The notes beneath the pieces are model-generated. The model searched no databases and had not been told where the DNA came from. It worked only from the letters and a program-made list of their open reading frames with translations. From assembly GCA_002102555.1 (NCBI GenBank), contig MCFL01000112.1, forward strand, positions 1-64,000: a stretch of DNA of 64,000 bases, read 5' to 3'. The position numbers were made by a program, and so were the translations under genes. Below are positions 24,553 through 34,513 of the stretch, piece after piece. The DNA comes from Catenaria anguillulae PL171. Taxonomy: Eukaryota > Blastocladiomycota > Blastocladiomycetes > Blastocladiales > Catenariaceae. The first letter of the stretch is position 1, and the number at the start of each line of letters is the position of its first letter.

Positions 24553-26349
24553 CTACCGCCCGTACAACTGGTCAGCAGCCGACATACCGGGGGGAAACCC
24601 GCCGGGTAACTCGCCCGCGTCCTCTTGCTGCTGCAGCACATATCCGACGCCGCCAGCCGCCGCGGGCGCCACGCCCACGCCTCGCGTGTCCTGATGACTC
24701 AACAACCCATACCCATACCCATGTGTTGCCGCCGAATAACTAGCAGCGACCGATGCGCTCGCCGGCGTCGTGGTAGCTGCCGTGTACAAGCCCGACGTTG
24801 GTGGCGACACGGATGCGCCCAAGTTCCAAGATGCGGGGCGGCCTGCAGGCATGGGCATGGGCATTGGGATCGGAGCAGCCCCCTGGTCGAGCGAAAACGA
24901 TGTCCGCGAACCTGCGGCGCCGGCGCCCGTGCCCGTGGGCATGGGCATGCTGAGCGGCGCAGGGGCGCTGCCTTGTGCGTACGCAGCGTGGTCCATCATG
25001 GTGGCGAGAATCGGGCCGGCGTATGGTGACGCGTGGTGGGGTGTGTGGTCCATGCCCGGCACGTGGGCGCCCGCGCCCGCGCCCGTGCCCGTGCCCGTGA
25101 GCGGGTTGTATTGCGGGGATGGCGGCAGCGCCGACAGATCGTACCCGGGGGTTGGGAGGTGTACGGATCCGCTCGATGAGCGGCGGCCGCCCGTGGATGC
25201 GGGAGACGACGGCGAACTGGCGTTGCCAGGTTGCGAGGCGACAGATGGCCGGCGAGTAAACGAGGACGAGTGGGTCGTGTCGAGCGACAGCGCGTAGGTT
25301 TGTTGGGTGATCGCGTCTGTGTCGTCGTCGTACGCAGATGGCGGAAGGTTTGCGGGAAAGGCACTGGCATAAGGGCCACCTGGAAGGGGTTTTCCGGGTG
25401 GAACAACAGGGAGCGGACGGGTGCTGGGAGCGGCGGCAGATGCAATGCGGGGCGGTGGGGACGCAGGGGCTGCAGTTGCGGATGTGGGCGGGGATTTGGT
25501 GCTGAGAATCGACAACCGATGGCTGCTGCTGTTTGTGCTCGACGAAGAAATGGGAGCGTTGGCGGCCAGAGGTTTGCTGCTGCTGCTGCTGCTGCTACCG
25601 GCGGCAGGGTCCACAACATGTGCAGCAATGAGCGACTCTGGAATATCGATGCTGGCGAGAGCATTGACGGCATCCTTGACGATTTGAATGGTTACATCAG
25701 CGCCGCGGTACGGCGGGCGGTGATGCTCGGGCGTTGGGACAACGTTGACGGGCACTTGATCCGCAATGTACTTGCCGTACACACCTAAAACGTCGAGTTC
25801 GGCGCCCAGCCGTCGCATCGAGTCGAACCGCAGGTGCAAAGACTCCTTGAGGACTTTGCGCTTGACCTCTGCCAAATCCATTTCGGCCTGCACGAGTGCG
25901 GCCTCGGCGTTGGCGACTTCGCGCTTTGCCTCGTCGAGTTTGTTGTCTGCAACGGGCGTGCGGCCCGAGTGGTCCTTGTGCTCGAGCTTGACGAGTGCTG
26001 CTTCTGCACGCTTGAACCTGTCACGCAGCGGCTGAGTGGATTCTTCCTTGGCGCGGATGAGCTTGAGCTGGGCTCGGTAGGCTTCTTGAGCCTTGCAAAA
26101 GAGGGCGACAGAGTCGGTCATCTTGTGGAGGAGTGATCCGGCCTTGTCAGTGACGTCGCGCAGGTCGGCGTCCTCCTCGGCCTGGCCCCACTTTGCAAAG
26201 AAGCGGGCGGCCTCGCGCTGCTCTTGGGCATAGAGGTCGAGGTGCTTTGTCGTGTCCTTTTCCTCGTGGATGTACACGTCGAGGGCGTGGTTGGCGTGCG
26301 AGGCGAGCGTGCGGTCGAGGTTGCGGCGGAGGGCTTGCAGTCGGGACAT
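24553..26349 (-). CDS. PIL1: Eisosome core protein, Pil1/Lsp1 family (BAR-like)
   Basis: A single exon of 598 codons. Residues ~25-240 match the Pil1/Lsp1 BAR-like domain: EQREAARFFAKWGQ, DLRDVTDKAGSLLHKMTD, YRAQLKLIRAKEESTQPLRD, a long helical LDEAKREVANAEAALVQAE stretch, FDSMRRLGAEL, and the end RPPYRGADVTIQIVKDAVNAL. Pil1-type proteins build the furrow-like eisosomes of the fungal plasma membrane and respond to sphingolipid-regulated kinases. The C-terminal ~350 residues are low complexity (Ser, Pro, Ala, with Gly-Thr and Pro-Met repeats), much longer than in yeast Pil1 (339 residues in all). The start at MSRLQALRRNL is the first Met of the frame. Confidence 0.88.
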   Translation of the reverse strand: MSRLQALRRNLDRTLASHANHALDVYIHEEKDTTKHLDLYAQEQREAARFFAKWGQAEEDADLRDVTDKAGSLLHKMTDSVALFCKAQEAYRAQLKLIRAKEESTQPLRDRFKRAEAALVKLEHKDHSGRTPVADNKLDEAKREVANAEAALVQAEMDLAEVKRKVLKESLHLRFDSMRRLGAELDVLGVYGKYIADQVPVNVVPTPEHHRPPYRGADVTIQIVKDAVNALASIDIPESLIAAHVVDPAAGSSSSSSSKPLAANAPISSSSTNSSSHRLSILSTKSPPTSATAAPASPPPRIASAAAPSTRPLPVVPPGKPLPGGPYASAFPANLPPSAYDDDTDAITQQTYALSLDTTHSSSFTRRPSVASQPGNASSPSSPASTGGRRSSSGSVHLPTPGYDLSALPPSPQYNPLTGTGTGAGAGAHVPGMDHTPHHASPYAGPILATMMDHAAYAQGSAPAPLSMPMPTGTGAGAAGSRTSFSLDQGAAPIPMPMPMPAGRPASWNLGASVSPPTSGLYTAATTTPASASVAASYSAATHGYGYGLLSHQDTRGVGVAPAAAGGVGYVLQQQEDAGELPGGFPPGMSAADQLYGR

Positions 26350-27389
26350 GATGTGTTATGGATATGGTAGGAACATTGGATTGACAACAATTGGATGGAG
26401 GGAGACTGGACGGGCGGGACACGGGCAGTCGACGGCCCTTATAGACTTATAGCGGTTGACGGCGAGTTTGCGCAGTTTGCTCAGTTTGCTCGCACGACTC
26501 GCGACTTTACTTGTTGAACGCGAGACGAGACGCGGGAAGTCTGTCTTGGCATTGTCCATGTCATCACGCAGCGTATGTAATCCAGGGAACGCAGCTTCAC
26601 ATGTGCAAGGAATGCAAGGTCCAGCGCTATCGAGCTCGAGTCGGTCAATTGAGTAATTTAACGATCTTTACGTAACGTCAACAGTTCACCCGGCGAGAGT
26701 TGGGTGCATATATGGTATGGAAATACAGTCAGCTGGCCAGTCGTAAGTCCTCGGTGCAAATCGGTCTTGATCGATCGCCTTCACGGTGGGCGCGCACCGC
26801 GCTCGAAACTACATAACGAAACGGGGAGGCGAAATGGGCTCCAGTCCCTGTGTGCATGGCCGCTGGATAATGCATGCATATGCATGCACAAGAGCAGGGC
26901 CGGCCGCTGACGCCATCTTGTACTGGCTTGTACTGTGTACATAGGTACGGTAGCCATTGTCTGACCCCCGGTGCCCTCGAAAACGTGGTCGTCCGGCTGC
27001 AAGCCGAAGAAGATGGACACAGCGACTTCCGTTCACGTATATATTTAATTGACAGTGCGACTGACTGTGGGCACTCGGACTCGGACCCGGAGCGTGAGCT
27101 TTACCTCGATCAAATTCGCAGCCGTGATTCAGAAAAAATTGAAATGTATGTTTGACCAACCTTCCCTCCACTCGACTCCAGCACTGACTCGACACAAAGA
27201 CAACACGACGCAGCGCACTCGGAAGCGCCCTCTCGGCCCGCCTCTGTTCCGAACCGTGGCCGCGGCACACTCTGCCCAGTGCCCAAGTCGCCACTCCCCG
27301 ACAGGGGCAGGAACCAAGGACGGCATCGATTGACGCTATACGCAAAGGTGAGCCAACCACAATTGGCGCATCTACGGCTAATCCGGATT
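26350..27389. other. Intergenic region, no gene seen
   Basis: This region upstream of the Pil1-like gene probably includes its promoter. It contains a CAGTTTGCT tandem pair near 26475 but no recognisable gene. Confidence 0.4.
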
Positions 27390-27639
27390 ACTCACATTTG
27401 GTGGCTGTTCTCCACGGCGTCTTGTTTGTCATTGAAAAGTATGCAGCCTCGCCCATTGCCCGCAACATGTTTGAATCCCTGGCGACGGCTGTGATTTGGC
27501 CACTGCGCGGTCCCGATGGGCTGGCGCTCACGTTTCCGTTGACTCGTGTGAGCGGAGGCATCAACGCAATGGAGGTGGATTGGCCAATGTTTCGACGCGA
27601 GAGTCTTTGGTGCGTGTCCCTATCTGTATATACATCCCA

Positions 27640-27702
<63 letters not shown>

Positions 27703-29417
27703 GACTCGCTCTTGACTGACCTTCTTCTTTTCCTTCTCCTTCTTCCTCTCCTTATCGTGCATAACACAGGTCAGTTCACAACGCCGCCACCCCGCGGCGG
27801 TTGATTTCGCGAGCCCAGTCGACAACAGTCCACATCTTCTTCAGTCGGAATGATGTGCGAGTTCGCAAGCGCGCAGCCATCCCTCACGGACTTGCGGGTT
27901 TGATGACATTGTTGGTCGCTACGAGGTTGGCTCGGAAGCCTACATCCAAGCCCTTCCATTCAATCGGCAAGAACACCGTCAAGGGATGACCGCGTGGGTT
28001 CACGCGCTCATGGACCGCGCGGGCCTCAAGTTTGACCAGAACCCAGACCCTTAGTTCAACCCAAAAGGCACTCTGCCCAAGCAACACGGGTTTGACCCGA
28101 CGATGGAAGATCCAAGGCGTTTCGTTCTCCGTGTTCTCAAGTTGGGAAAGCAAATTGGCGCACCACACCATGCCTACTCGTTCGCCATTTTGTTTCAAGT
28201 CATGGCCGGTCTGCCTTACGACGCTTTACTCGCCGAGCATGCCGAGGGCATGGATTTCTGGTCGTTTGCTGCATACATTGACCTCAATGCGCACCTGCCC
28301 GAGCAGTTACAACAGCTGCTCCAATGCCTCAGCATCCCGCGCATCACCTCAGTGGAGGAATTCACAACATCGCAGCTTGGTGCTATTGTCAAGGGAGTCG
28401 CCCGCGTGGTATGCGGGATGCTGGAGGAGCATTGGGAGTCCGGCGACGCGACCAAGCGCTTTTCGGCCTTGCTGGGCTTGACTTTGCTCGTCAAGTTTGG
28501 GCCGAACGTCCAAGGACGGATCATGCAACGCGTGGTCGTTGGTCTGGGTGCTGCGTTCCGTGGGATTGGGCGAGATGTCGACATCCCTGTAACGGTTTTG
28601 GGCGGCCTGCTCCAAGACATGCTCTTGTATCCCACGTTGTTTGTTGAGTCGTCGAGCTCAAGTGCCATCTTGACAGCCTCAAGTCCAGCCGCTGTCCGCC
28701 TGGCGCCGCAAGGGCCTATCCCACCACCGGCCACGACGCCGCAAGCGCGTATCCTGCCACCGGCCAAGGTTGACCCGGCTGCCTTGGCGTTCCCATCTGC
28801 CCTCGTCCACCATTCAGCCCACTCCGATCGTCGCCGCTGTTGCCCCAACCACAGACAAACTGCCACAACAGTATTGTCTCACATCGTGTTGCGCGTCTCA
28901 ACTCTGCAGTCTCAACCGCATGATCAGTGACTACGCCATCGACAGCGAAAGCTCGAGCAAAGACAAGGAGGAGGAAGAGGACGAGGAGGTACCAGGGACG
29001 AGCCTAGATGCGCTGTTTGCTCCACGCCAGGTCAAGGGTAAGCGCAAGAAGTCAACAAGGAGTAAGCGTTCCGCTGGCGGCTCAGACGAAGGGAAAAGGG
29101 AGATCGCAGATTATGAGAAGTATGCGAAAACCGCGGTTGGCCAGCAAGGAAGCAAACGCCAAGCTTTCAACATGCTCAAGTTCTGGCAAGCACACACGCC
29201 CATGTTGCCGATCTTGAGCAAGATTGCGTTTGGCGTCATGCTCGTGCCTGCTGCAAGCACATCTGTTGAACGTGTGTTCTCGCATTGTGGCTTCATTGTT
29301 TCGAACCGTCGGAACCGCTTGAGCGATGACACTGTTCAAGCGCTTGTTTGCATGGAGATGTGGGGTCTTGATGGACTCGATGCGGCGCACAAGGCCATAA
29401 ATGCGGATGTAGAGTAG
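27390..29417 (+). mobile_element. Decayed hAT-type transposon remnant
   Basis: The last 166 codons (28920-29417) have an acidic linker and then a hAT C-terminal dimerisation domain: LKFWQAHTPMLPILSKIA, MLVPAASTSVERVFS, NRRNRLSDDTVQALVCMEMW. Upstream lie coding-like segments in other frames at about 27390-27610, 27780-28060 and 28103-28930, interrupted by stops and the TG repeat. I could not match these segments to known transposase regions, and they could belong to another gene. No convincing terminal inverted repeats or 8-bp target duplication was found. An AATAAA lies about 40 bp after the stop. The element is probably inactive. Confidence 0.6.
27641..27701. repeat. (TG)n microsatellite, about 30 units
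   Basis: An uninterrupted TG dinucleotide run of about 60 bp. It sits between two stretches of coding-like sequence and may lie inside an intron (GTGCGT at 27610 to CACAG at about 27770). Confidence 0.97.
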
Positions 29418-29514
29418 GGCTGGCTAGTGTTTTTATATCAGTTTCCTCTTAGTATCCATAATAAATACTCAGTTCAATGTACGTTCCTTTCCCTTCATCA
29501 TTCATGCTGTTCTG

Positions 29515-29553
29515 CGCGATATTCTGGCACAGGATTGTAATGACAATATCGCG
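29515..29553. repeat. Small inverted repeat downstream of the hAT remnant
   Basis: Perfect 9-bp arms CGCGATATT and AATATCGCG are separated by 21 bp. Several TATCG-type motifs follow at about 29579-29630. This could be subterminal transposase-binding sequence or chance. Confidence 0.45.
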
Positions 29554-29964
29554 GGAGCCCACACTATCACTGCGTCAAGATATCGCATCGTATCGCATGT
29601 CATAACATTGGTATCGTGTATCGTTTGCTCCGCGATGCTCTCTCTGTTGCTCATTTGCTGCTGTCTGCGTTTACTTGTCCACTGCTACCCAGAGCTGTGC
29701 GTTTGCGTCTCGTGTATAGGAATCCAAGGTCGCTCATCCTGGTCTGCCATGCCATGGATCCGCGACATGCCATTTCGCCCAGTTCATGCCAATCGGGATG
29801 TTGGATCCTCTGCGAGTTCTGAGTAACCAGTGGCTGTGACGCAGACGGAAACGTGGTGGCAAGTGGCGAGGAACACCAGTTGGGAGTGATTCTGCCAATC
29901 ATTAGAGCGTAAGGAATGGTATAGAACTGAATACACGATGCAGCTGAAGGAGCGTGTCTGCGTT

Positions 29965-30288
29965 TTACAACGATTCACTGGATGAAGATGAAGAGGAGCT
30001 TGAAGCCCGACCAGGCAACGGTTCAAGGCCACGGAGCGGCTCCAAGGGCGGGCCACTTGTGGACGCGGCTGCAGCCTGGCGGTAGGCGGCTGGGGATGCA
30101 GGTGGGATGGGCGGCGGTCCATGCTGAAACTGGCGTTGCTGCTTGCCGAAGAAGGTGCGCTCGATGAGGATCTTTGAGGAGCCGACAAAGACGGGTATGG
30201 AGACGATGACGACGAGCCAGCGGAACTGGCGGTCCGAGAGGACAATGCGTTTCTGGCCCGGGAACCAGTTGAAGACCATTTTGTGCAC
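29965..30288 (-). CDS. Small single-pass membrane protein, unrecognised
   Basis: A single exon of 107 codons; ATGs at 30288 and 30279 are both usable. The N-terminal half reads like a conserved small membrane protein: FNWFPGQKRIVLSDRQFRW, a hydrophobic helix LVVIVSIPVFVGSSKIL, then ERTFFGKQQRQF. The rest is Pro, Ala and Ser rich and ends in a poly-Ser tract. The compact basic-helix-basic layout would suit a mitochondrial or ER membrane protein. I do not recognise the family. Confidence 0.5.
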   Translation of the reverse strand: MHKMVFNWFPGQKRIVLSDRQFRWLVVIVSIPVFVGSSKILIERTFFGKQQRQFQHGPPPIPPASPAAYRQAAAASTSGPPLEPLRGLEPLPGRASSSSSSSSSESL

Positions 30289-31135
30289 ACACGGAAAGCT
30301 GAAGCGGAAGTGGAGTCAATCAGTTGCGAGCTCCTGGCGGAAAAAGTGACGGTGCAAGGTCAGTACATAAGAGAAAGCGAGCAGAATGCACTTGTGCCAC
30401 GGCTATGGACGGGAGGATTGCCGAGGCTCTGTACCTTTGTACGGTATCAATGTCGCAGTATGTGGCTCTCGGTGAATGAGAAGAAGCATCTGAGAATCAC
30501 ACAGACTGACGACACTTTGGATCGGTCGATCGGCGGCCTCACCATCCTTCATCCTTTTTGAAGAGACGGAATCATCATCACACCATTGCCGACACTGCCA
30601 TCATCGCACCCACCTCACGTATGTACGCCTCATGCACTTGCCGCCGCCCGTGCCACCCGCCCGATCAATTCTGCCGCCACAAACCGTCCCCGACACCCCG
30701 CCGTGTCGCCCGACCCGGCCGCCCGCTGCCGGCCCACCACCGCTCCTACTGGCCGCCCACGGTCGACCGACCGAGCACATTGATGCCCCGGCCAGTCCCA
30801 GACAATGAACAGGATTTTGCCTCAGTCGCTCCGGTTTCACGACAGTTGGCCTTGAACCAAAAAAATACTTATCACCACGTCGGCGGGTCAGTGCAGCGCA
30901 CGTGGGTCGTAGGTCGGGCGGCCATCGTTTCGGCCATGGTGGATTGATCCCGCTTGCCGCCAGGCAACCTGACCTGACAGCCACACTTCTCATCGAGCGG
31001 TTCACGACACTCGTATTCACGTCACTCACCTTGATTGATACTACCTCCAACCGTGTCCGCAGACTTGAAGCTCGTCGCCCTTGTCGGATTGTACTTCCTT
31101 GTCGCGCAACCAGCCAAAACCTCCCGCGCATCACC
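30289..31135. other. Divergent promoter region
   Basis: About 850 bp separates the small membrane-protein gene and NDUFA8. It presumably contains both promoters and the 5' UTR of NDUFA8. No further gene was recognised. Confidence 0.4.
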
Positions 31136-31671
31136 ATGAGCAACCCAGACAACACCCCGATCTTCACCCGCGGCACCTACTCTGTCCCCGTCGCCTCGGA
31201 CGACCAGCCCTTCACCGAAGTCGGCTCCACGTCTGCCCCGCTGCACTCTGCGTCCTTCTTTATCGGCGCCTTTTGCAAGCCCTACAATGACGACTTTATG
31301 CTCTGCAAGCAAGAAAACGCCGACCCGCGCCACTGCCTGGCTGAGGGCCGCAAGGTGACTCGGTGCGCACTCGACTTGCTGGCCAAGCTCAAGGCAAACT
31401 GTGGCCAAGAGTACAAGGCCCATTGGTCGTGCTTGGACAACTCGAACCACGAGTTCAAAAAGTGCCGTCCCGAGGAGCGCAAGTTGAATGATTGCGTGTT
31501 TGACAAGCTTGTACGTTGGTCTTTTCTTGAACCATGTTTTACTGGGAAGGAACTGGCCTTATTGACTCAATTGTGAAATTTACATCCATCCAGGGTCTTT
31601 CTAAGCATATTCCCGACACGCCAAAGGGTGAGGAGCCCATTCATCTCAAGAAGAACCCCATCCACTACTAA
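31136..31671 (+). CDS. NDUFA8: Mitochondrial complex I subunit NDUFA8 (CHCH family)
   Basis: Exons 31136-31510 and 31594-31671 with an 83-nt intron give 150 residues. The protein has the paired Cys (CHCH-type) pattern of the NDUFA8 accessory subunit: FCKPYNDDFMLCKQ, CLAEGRKVTRCALDLL, NCGQEYKAHWSCLDN and KCRPEERKLNDCVFDKL. The end HLKKNPIHY also fits. Such proteins are folded by oxidation in the intermembrane space and join the proton-pumping arm of NADH:ubiquinone oxidoreductase. The frame is open 78 codons upstream, but the ATG at 31136 gives a family-like start. Confidence 0.9.
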
Positions 31672-31978
31672 AAACCTGACACAGATAGCCGTGCCGTTTT
31701 GGTACATGCTATTTGCCCCCATTTGCCGCCGAGCACCTTTCTTGTCCACATTTGTTTTCTTCTTAATCGAAGCGTTTTATCATACACGTTCTCTTCCCAT
31801 AGTCACTTTTCGCTTCTTCCATTCACTGCTCTAGTCGGGTAGCGTTTGCACCGAGGTCGTTGACCAGCCTACCCCAATGCATCAATTGCATCCGGCTTCT
31901 GGCGACAAGATAAATCAGCACCATGTACAAGGTAATCAACGAATCATCTACAGAAGAAATGAGCACAGCCGCACACGC
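31672..31978. other. Convergent 3' intergenic region
   Basis: About 300 bp lies between the stops of NDUFA8 and the convergent Golgi pH regulator gene. No gene was seen; it should hold both 3' UTRs. Confidence 0.45.
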
Positions 31979-34237
31979 CTACTGCGCCTTTGAATACCTC
32001 GCCAATGGACTCTCATACGGCCCTCGATTCCCACTGACATCCTGGCCGCTCCCCCACCGCGACGACGACCCAGACAATGGCTCGAGCGACTCGTTGTGCG
32101 GCATGCCTGCTCCCGGTCCTTTGCCATTGCCCGTGCTCCACTCAAACAAGGACCCGCGCCGCCACCGCCCGCTCATATCCCGCTCCTGGTCGCCCGATCC
32201 CGCTCCAGCTCCCAGAGGATGTGCGGGTGTGCTTGGCCCGCTTCCAAACACGTGCGTTGTGCTTGGGGTGGCTGCTCCGTCACGCATGCCGGTGGATCCA
32301 CCAGCCAGGGGAACGGCCGTTGGGCCCGATGCCATGGACGAGTTGGTATGCAAAAAGTAGAGCAGGGCAATTGAGACGAGCGCTGACACGAGAAAGATGA
32401 GGTCGAACCAGCGCGAGTAAAAGTTGTACTCAAGGTTGACGAGCACGGCCGTGATGATGTGCCTGAAAACGTCATCCGTCAAGCGCCCATTAGCACGATT
32501 TAACCAGAGGATGGAAAGAGGGAGAGCGTACCTGTACTCGACCGGCAAGTTCATTCGCATCATGAGCACCACGCTCAAAAAGTACATGCCCATGATTTGC
32601 GCTAAAAACACCACGACGGCCTCTTGGCTCAGCGTGGTGGATGACACGAGCCGGAAAAACTTGATGATTTGCAGCAGCAACCCGCGGATTGTCACAAAGA
32701 TGAGCACGCCCACAAAGAAAAACGACAATTGTTGCGCCCAAAAGGTAATGTCGAGATCGAGGCCCAGAAAGTGAACGCCCAGCGACAGGGCGTATGTGAT
32801 GGGGTCAAGCTTGCCTGTGCGGTTGAGCAAGATGTTGATTGTACTCTATGGCAACGGTCAAGTCAGAAGTCAGTGTGAAATGAAGGGTCGAGGGGCCATG
32901 GTACGGACCATGATGATCTTGTACACACAATACACGGAAAAGACTTGGCCCAAAAAGTTCCAGTATCGTCCTTTCCACGTTTTGGAAAAGATGAGCCGTT
33001 CCTAAGCGATGGCAGCACGCACACGCGCAGCAATGTGAGTGTGCATGGGGACCTGCAAGTGAGGTTACGAACATACCCGTTCAATGTGGAGCTCGTCCAC
33101 GTCCAAGAGGGTCTGTCGCAGAAACTGTTCTTCGTTGTCGATTTCGGTCTCGAGTCGACTCAGGTCTATCACAGCCCACAAACAAGCACAGGGTGAGCAT
33201 GAACCGGCCTGGGTACTTGGCCTGTACGACCAACGAAAGCAAACGAACTCTCGTCCTTGCCCGTGACACGGTGAAACACTCGCCGAAGAACGCCGGCGAC
33301 ATGCTGCTGCGTGCTCTGCGATGTCGCCGACACGGCGGCCGACATTTGGCCCATAACAAGCCGCTTGCGCTTGTTGAACAGGGAATCAAGCGAGTGGTTG
33401 AATGACGATTCCGAGGCTTTGATATCGGCATCCGTAACTGTGCTGTTTTTGAGATTTCAGCGACCCGTATTCCGAACGGAATACAAACATGGAATCAAGA
33501 ACGGACCGCATAAAGTATGCCATGGTTGTATATGGCGAATTGACGGCACCAAACCCAGACAAGACGGCCATCAATGTGACTCCAATCACCCCGACCCTTC
33601 CCATACACTGATCCAGCCATCCGGGGGCGACCTGTGCCGTGCTCGAGTGCAATGGAAACTTTGTGCCGACCTTGTAAAACGCATACAGGTACACGAGCCA
33701 AGCGGCCGCCGTCCAGTGTACGCGGTACTGGTACATCCACTCGGGTCGCGACGAGGCGAAAAACAGGTAGAATTGCAGGATGGGCAGGCCGGCAACCACG
33801 AGCAAGAGCAGCGACACGAGCGAGAGGCGCCAAAAGAACCAGCGGGTCCACTTGTCAAGCAGGTCGCCGATTTCAAAGACGAGAAGGAGCAGAAGCAGGC
33901 ACGATAGGACAAACGTTGCGGTGAACAAGAGTTGTGCGAGCGCCGTTCGCCGAGCATCGCCAATTGACCTCGCGGATGAGTGTGCAGACCGATTTGATGG
34001 TCCGACCGTGAGCCGGGACCTGGATGCTGACCTCGACGATGATGATGCAACTCTCGCCGGAGAGCCCAGTATGCTGCCATCGCTGTGTTGGCGCGAGTTG
34101 GACGTGCCAAACCAGACGGCTGCTGCCCGCGAGAGGTCATGGTCGCCGTACAGCTTTTGCGCGCAAAAGGCGTAGCCGAGGCCAGCAAACACGAGTGACG
34201 CCGTCACCAAAACGGCCATATCGGAGAGGATGGTCAT
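31979..34237 (-). CDS. GPHR: Golgi pH regulator family membrane protein (GPR89/GPHR)
   Basis: A multi-exon gene. From the 3' end the exons are 31979-32462, 32532-32845, 32909-33001, 33077-33165, then one starting at 33249, then the 5' exon ending near 33480-33510 with its ATG at 34237. The hallmark GFGAVNSPYTTMAYFMRSV is present, followed by a coiled segment (LSRLETEIDNEEQFLRQTL) and the ABA-receptor-like region with EYNFYSRWFDLIFL. GPHR proteins are multi-pass anion channels or pH regulators of the Golgi. A Ser/Gly/Pro-rich cytosolic tail of ~110 residues follows the last helix. The junction after MRSV is uncertain: the best consensus splice adds three residues. The gene diverges from the NSUN-like gene. 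Confidence 0.88.
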
Positions 34238-34513
34238 GATTGCCGCGCTGCTGAATTGATTGCTTTGGGTTTCATGGAAGCGGTACCGTACATCGCATTA
34301 CGCTTGTGGTGTCGCAAGATGGCTCGAAGTTATTCGTGGCCGATCTCGTGTCCCAGGGTCTCGAGCGCGAAATGGCACACCGATTCGCCAGCGGACGAAT
34401 GGAGGATGGAGGATGGAGGATGGGAACGGACGCGTGCAAGTCTTGCCCTCTGCCTGCGGATTATGTACTGGAACACACACAGGCGTCGGATGATTCCGAG
34501 TTCGGTTTCTACC

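Noticed and set aside
27560-27825. ORFs rich in Val-Cys or Thr-His repeats
   Set aside because: They are translations of the (TG)n microsatellite.
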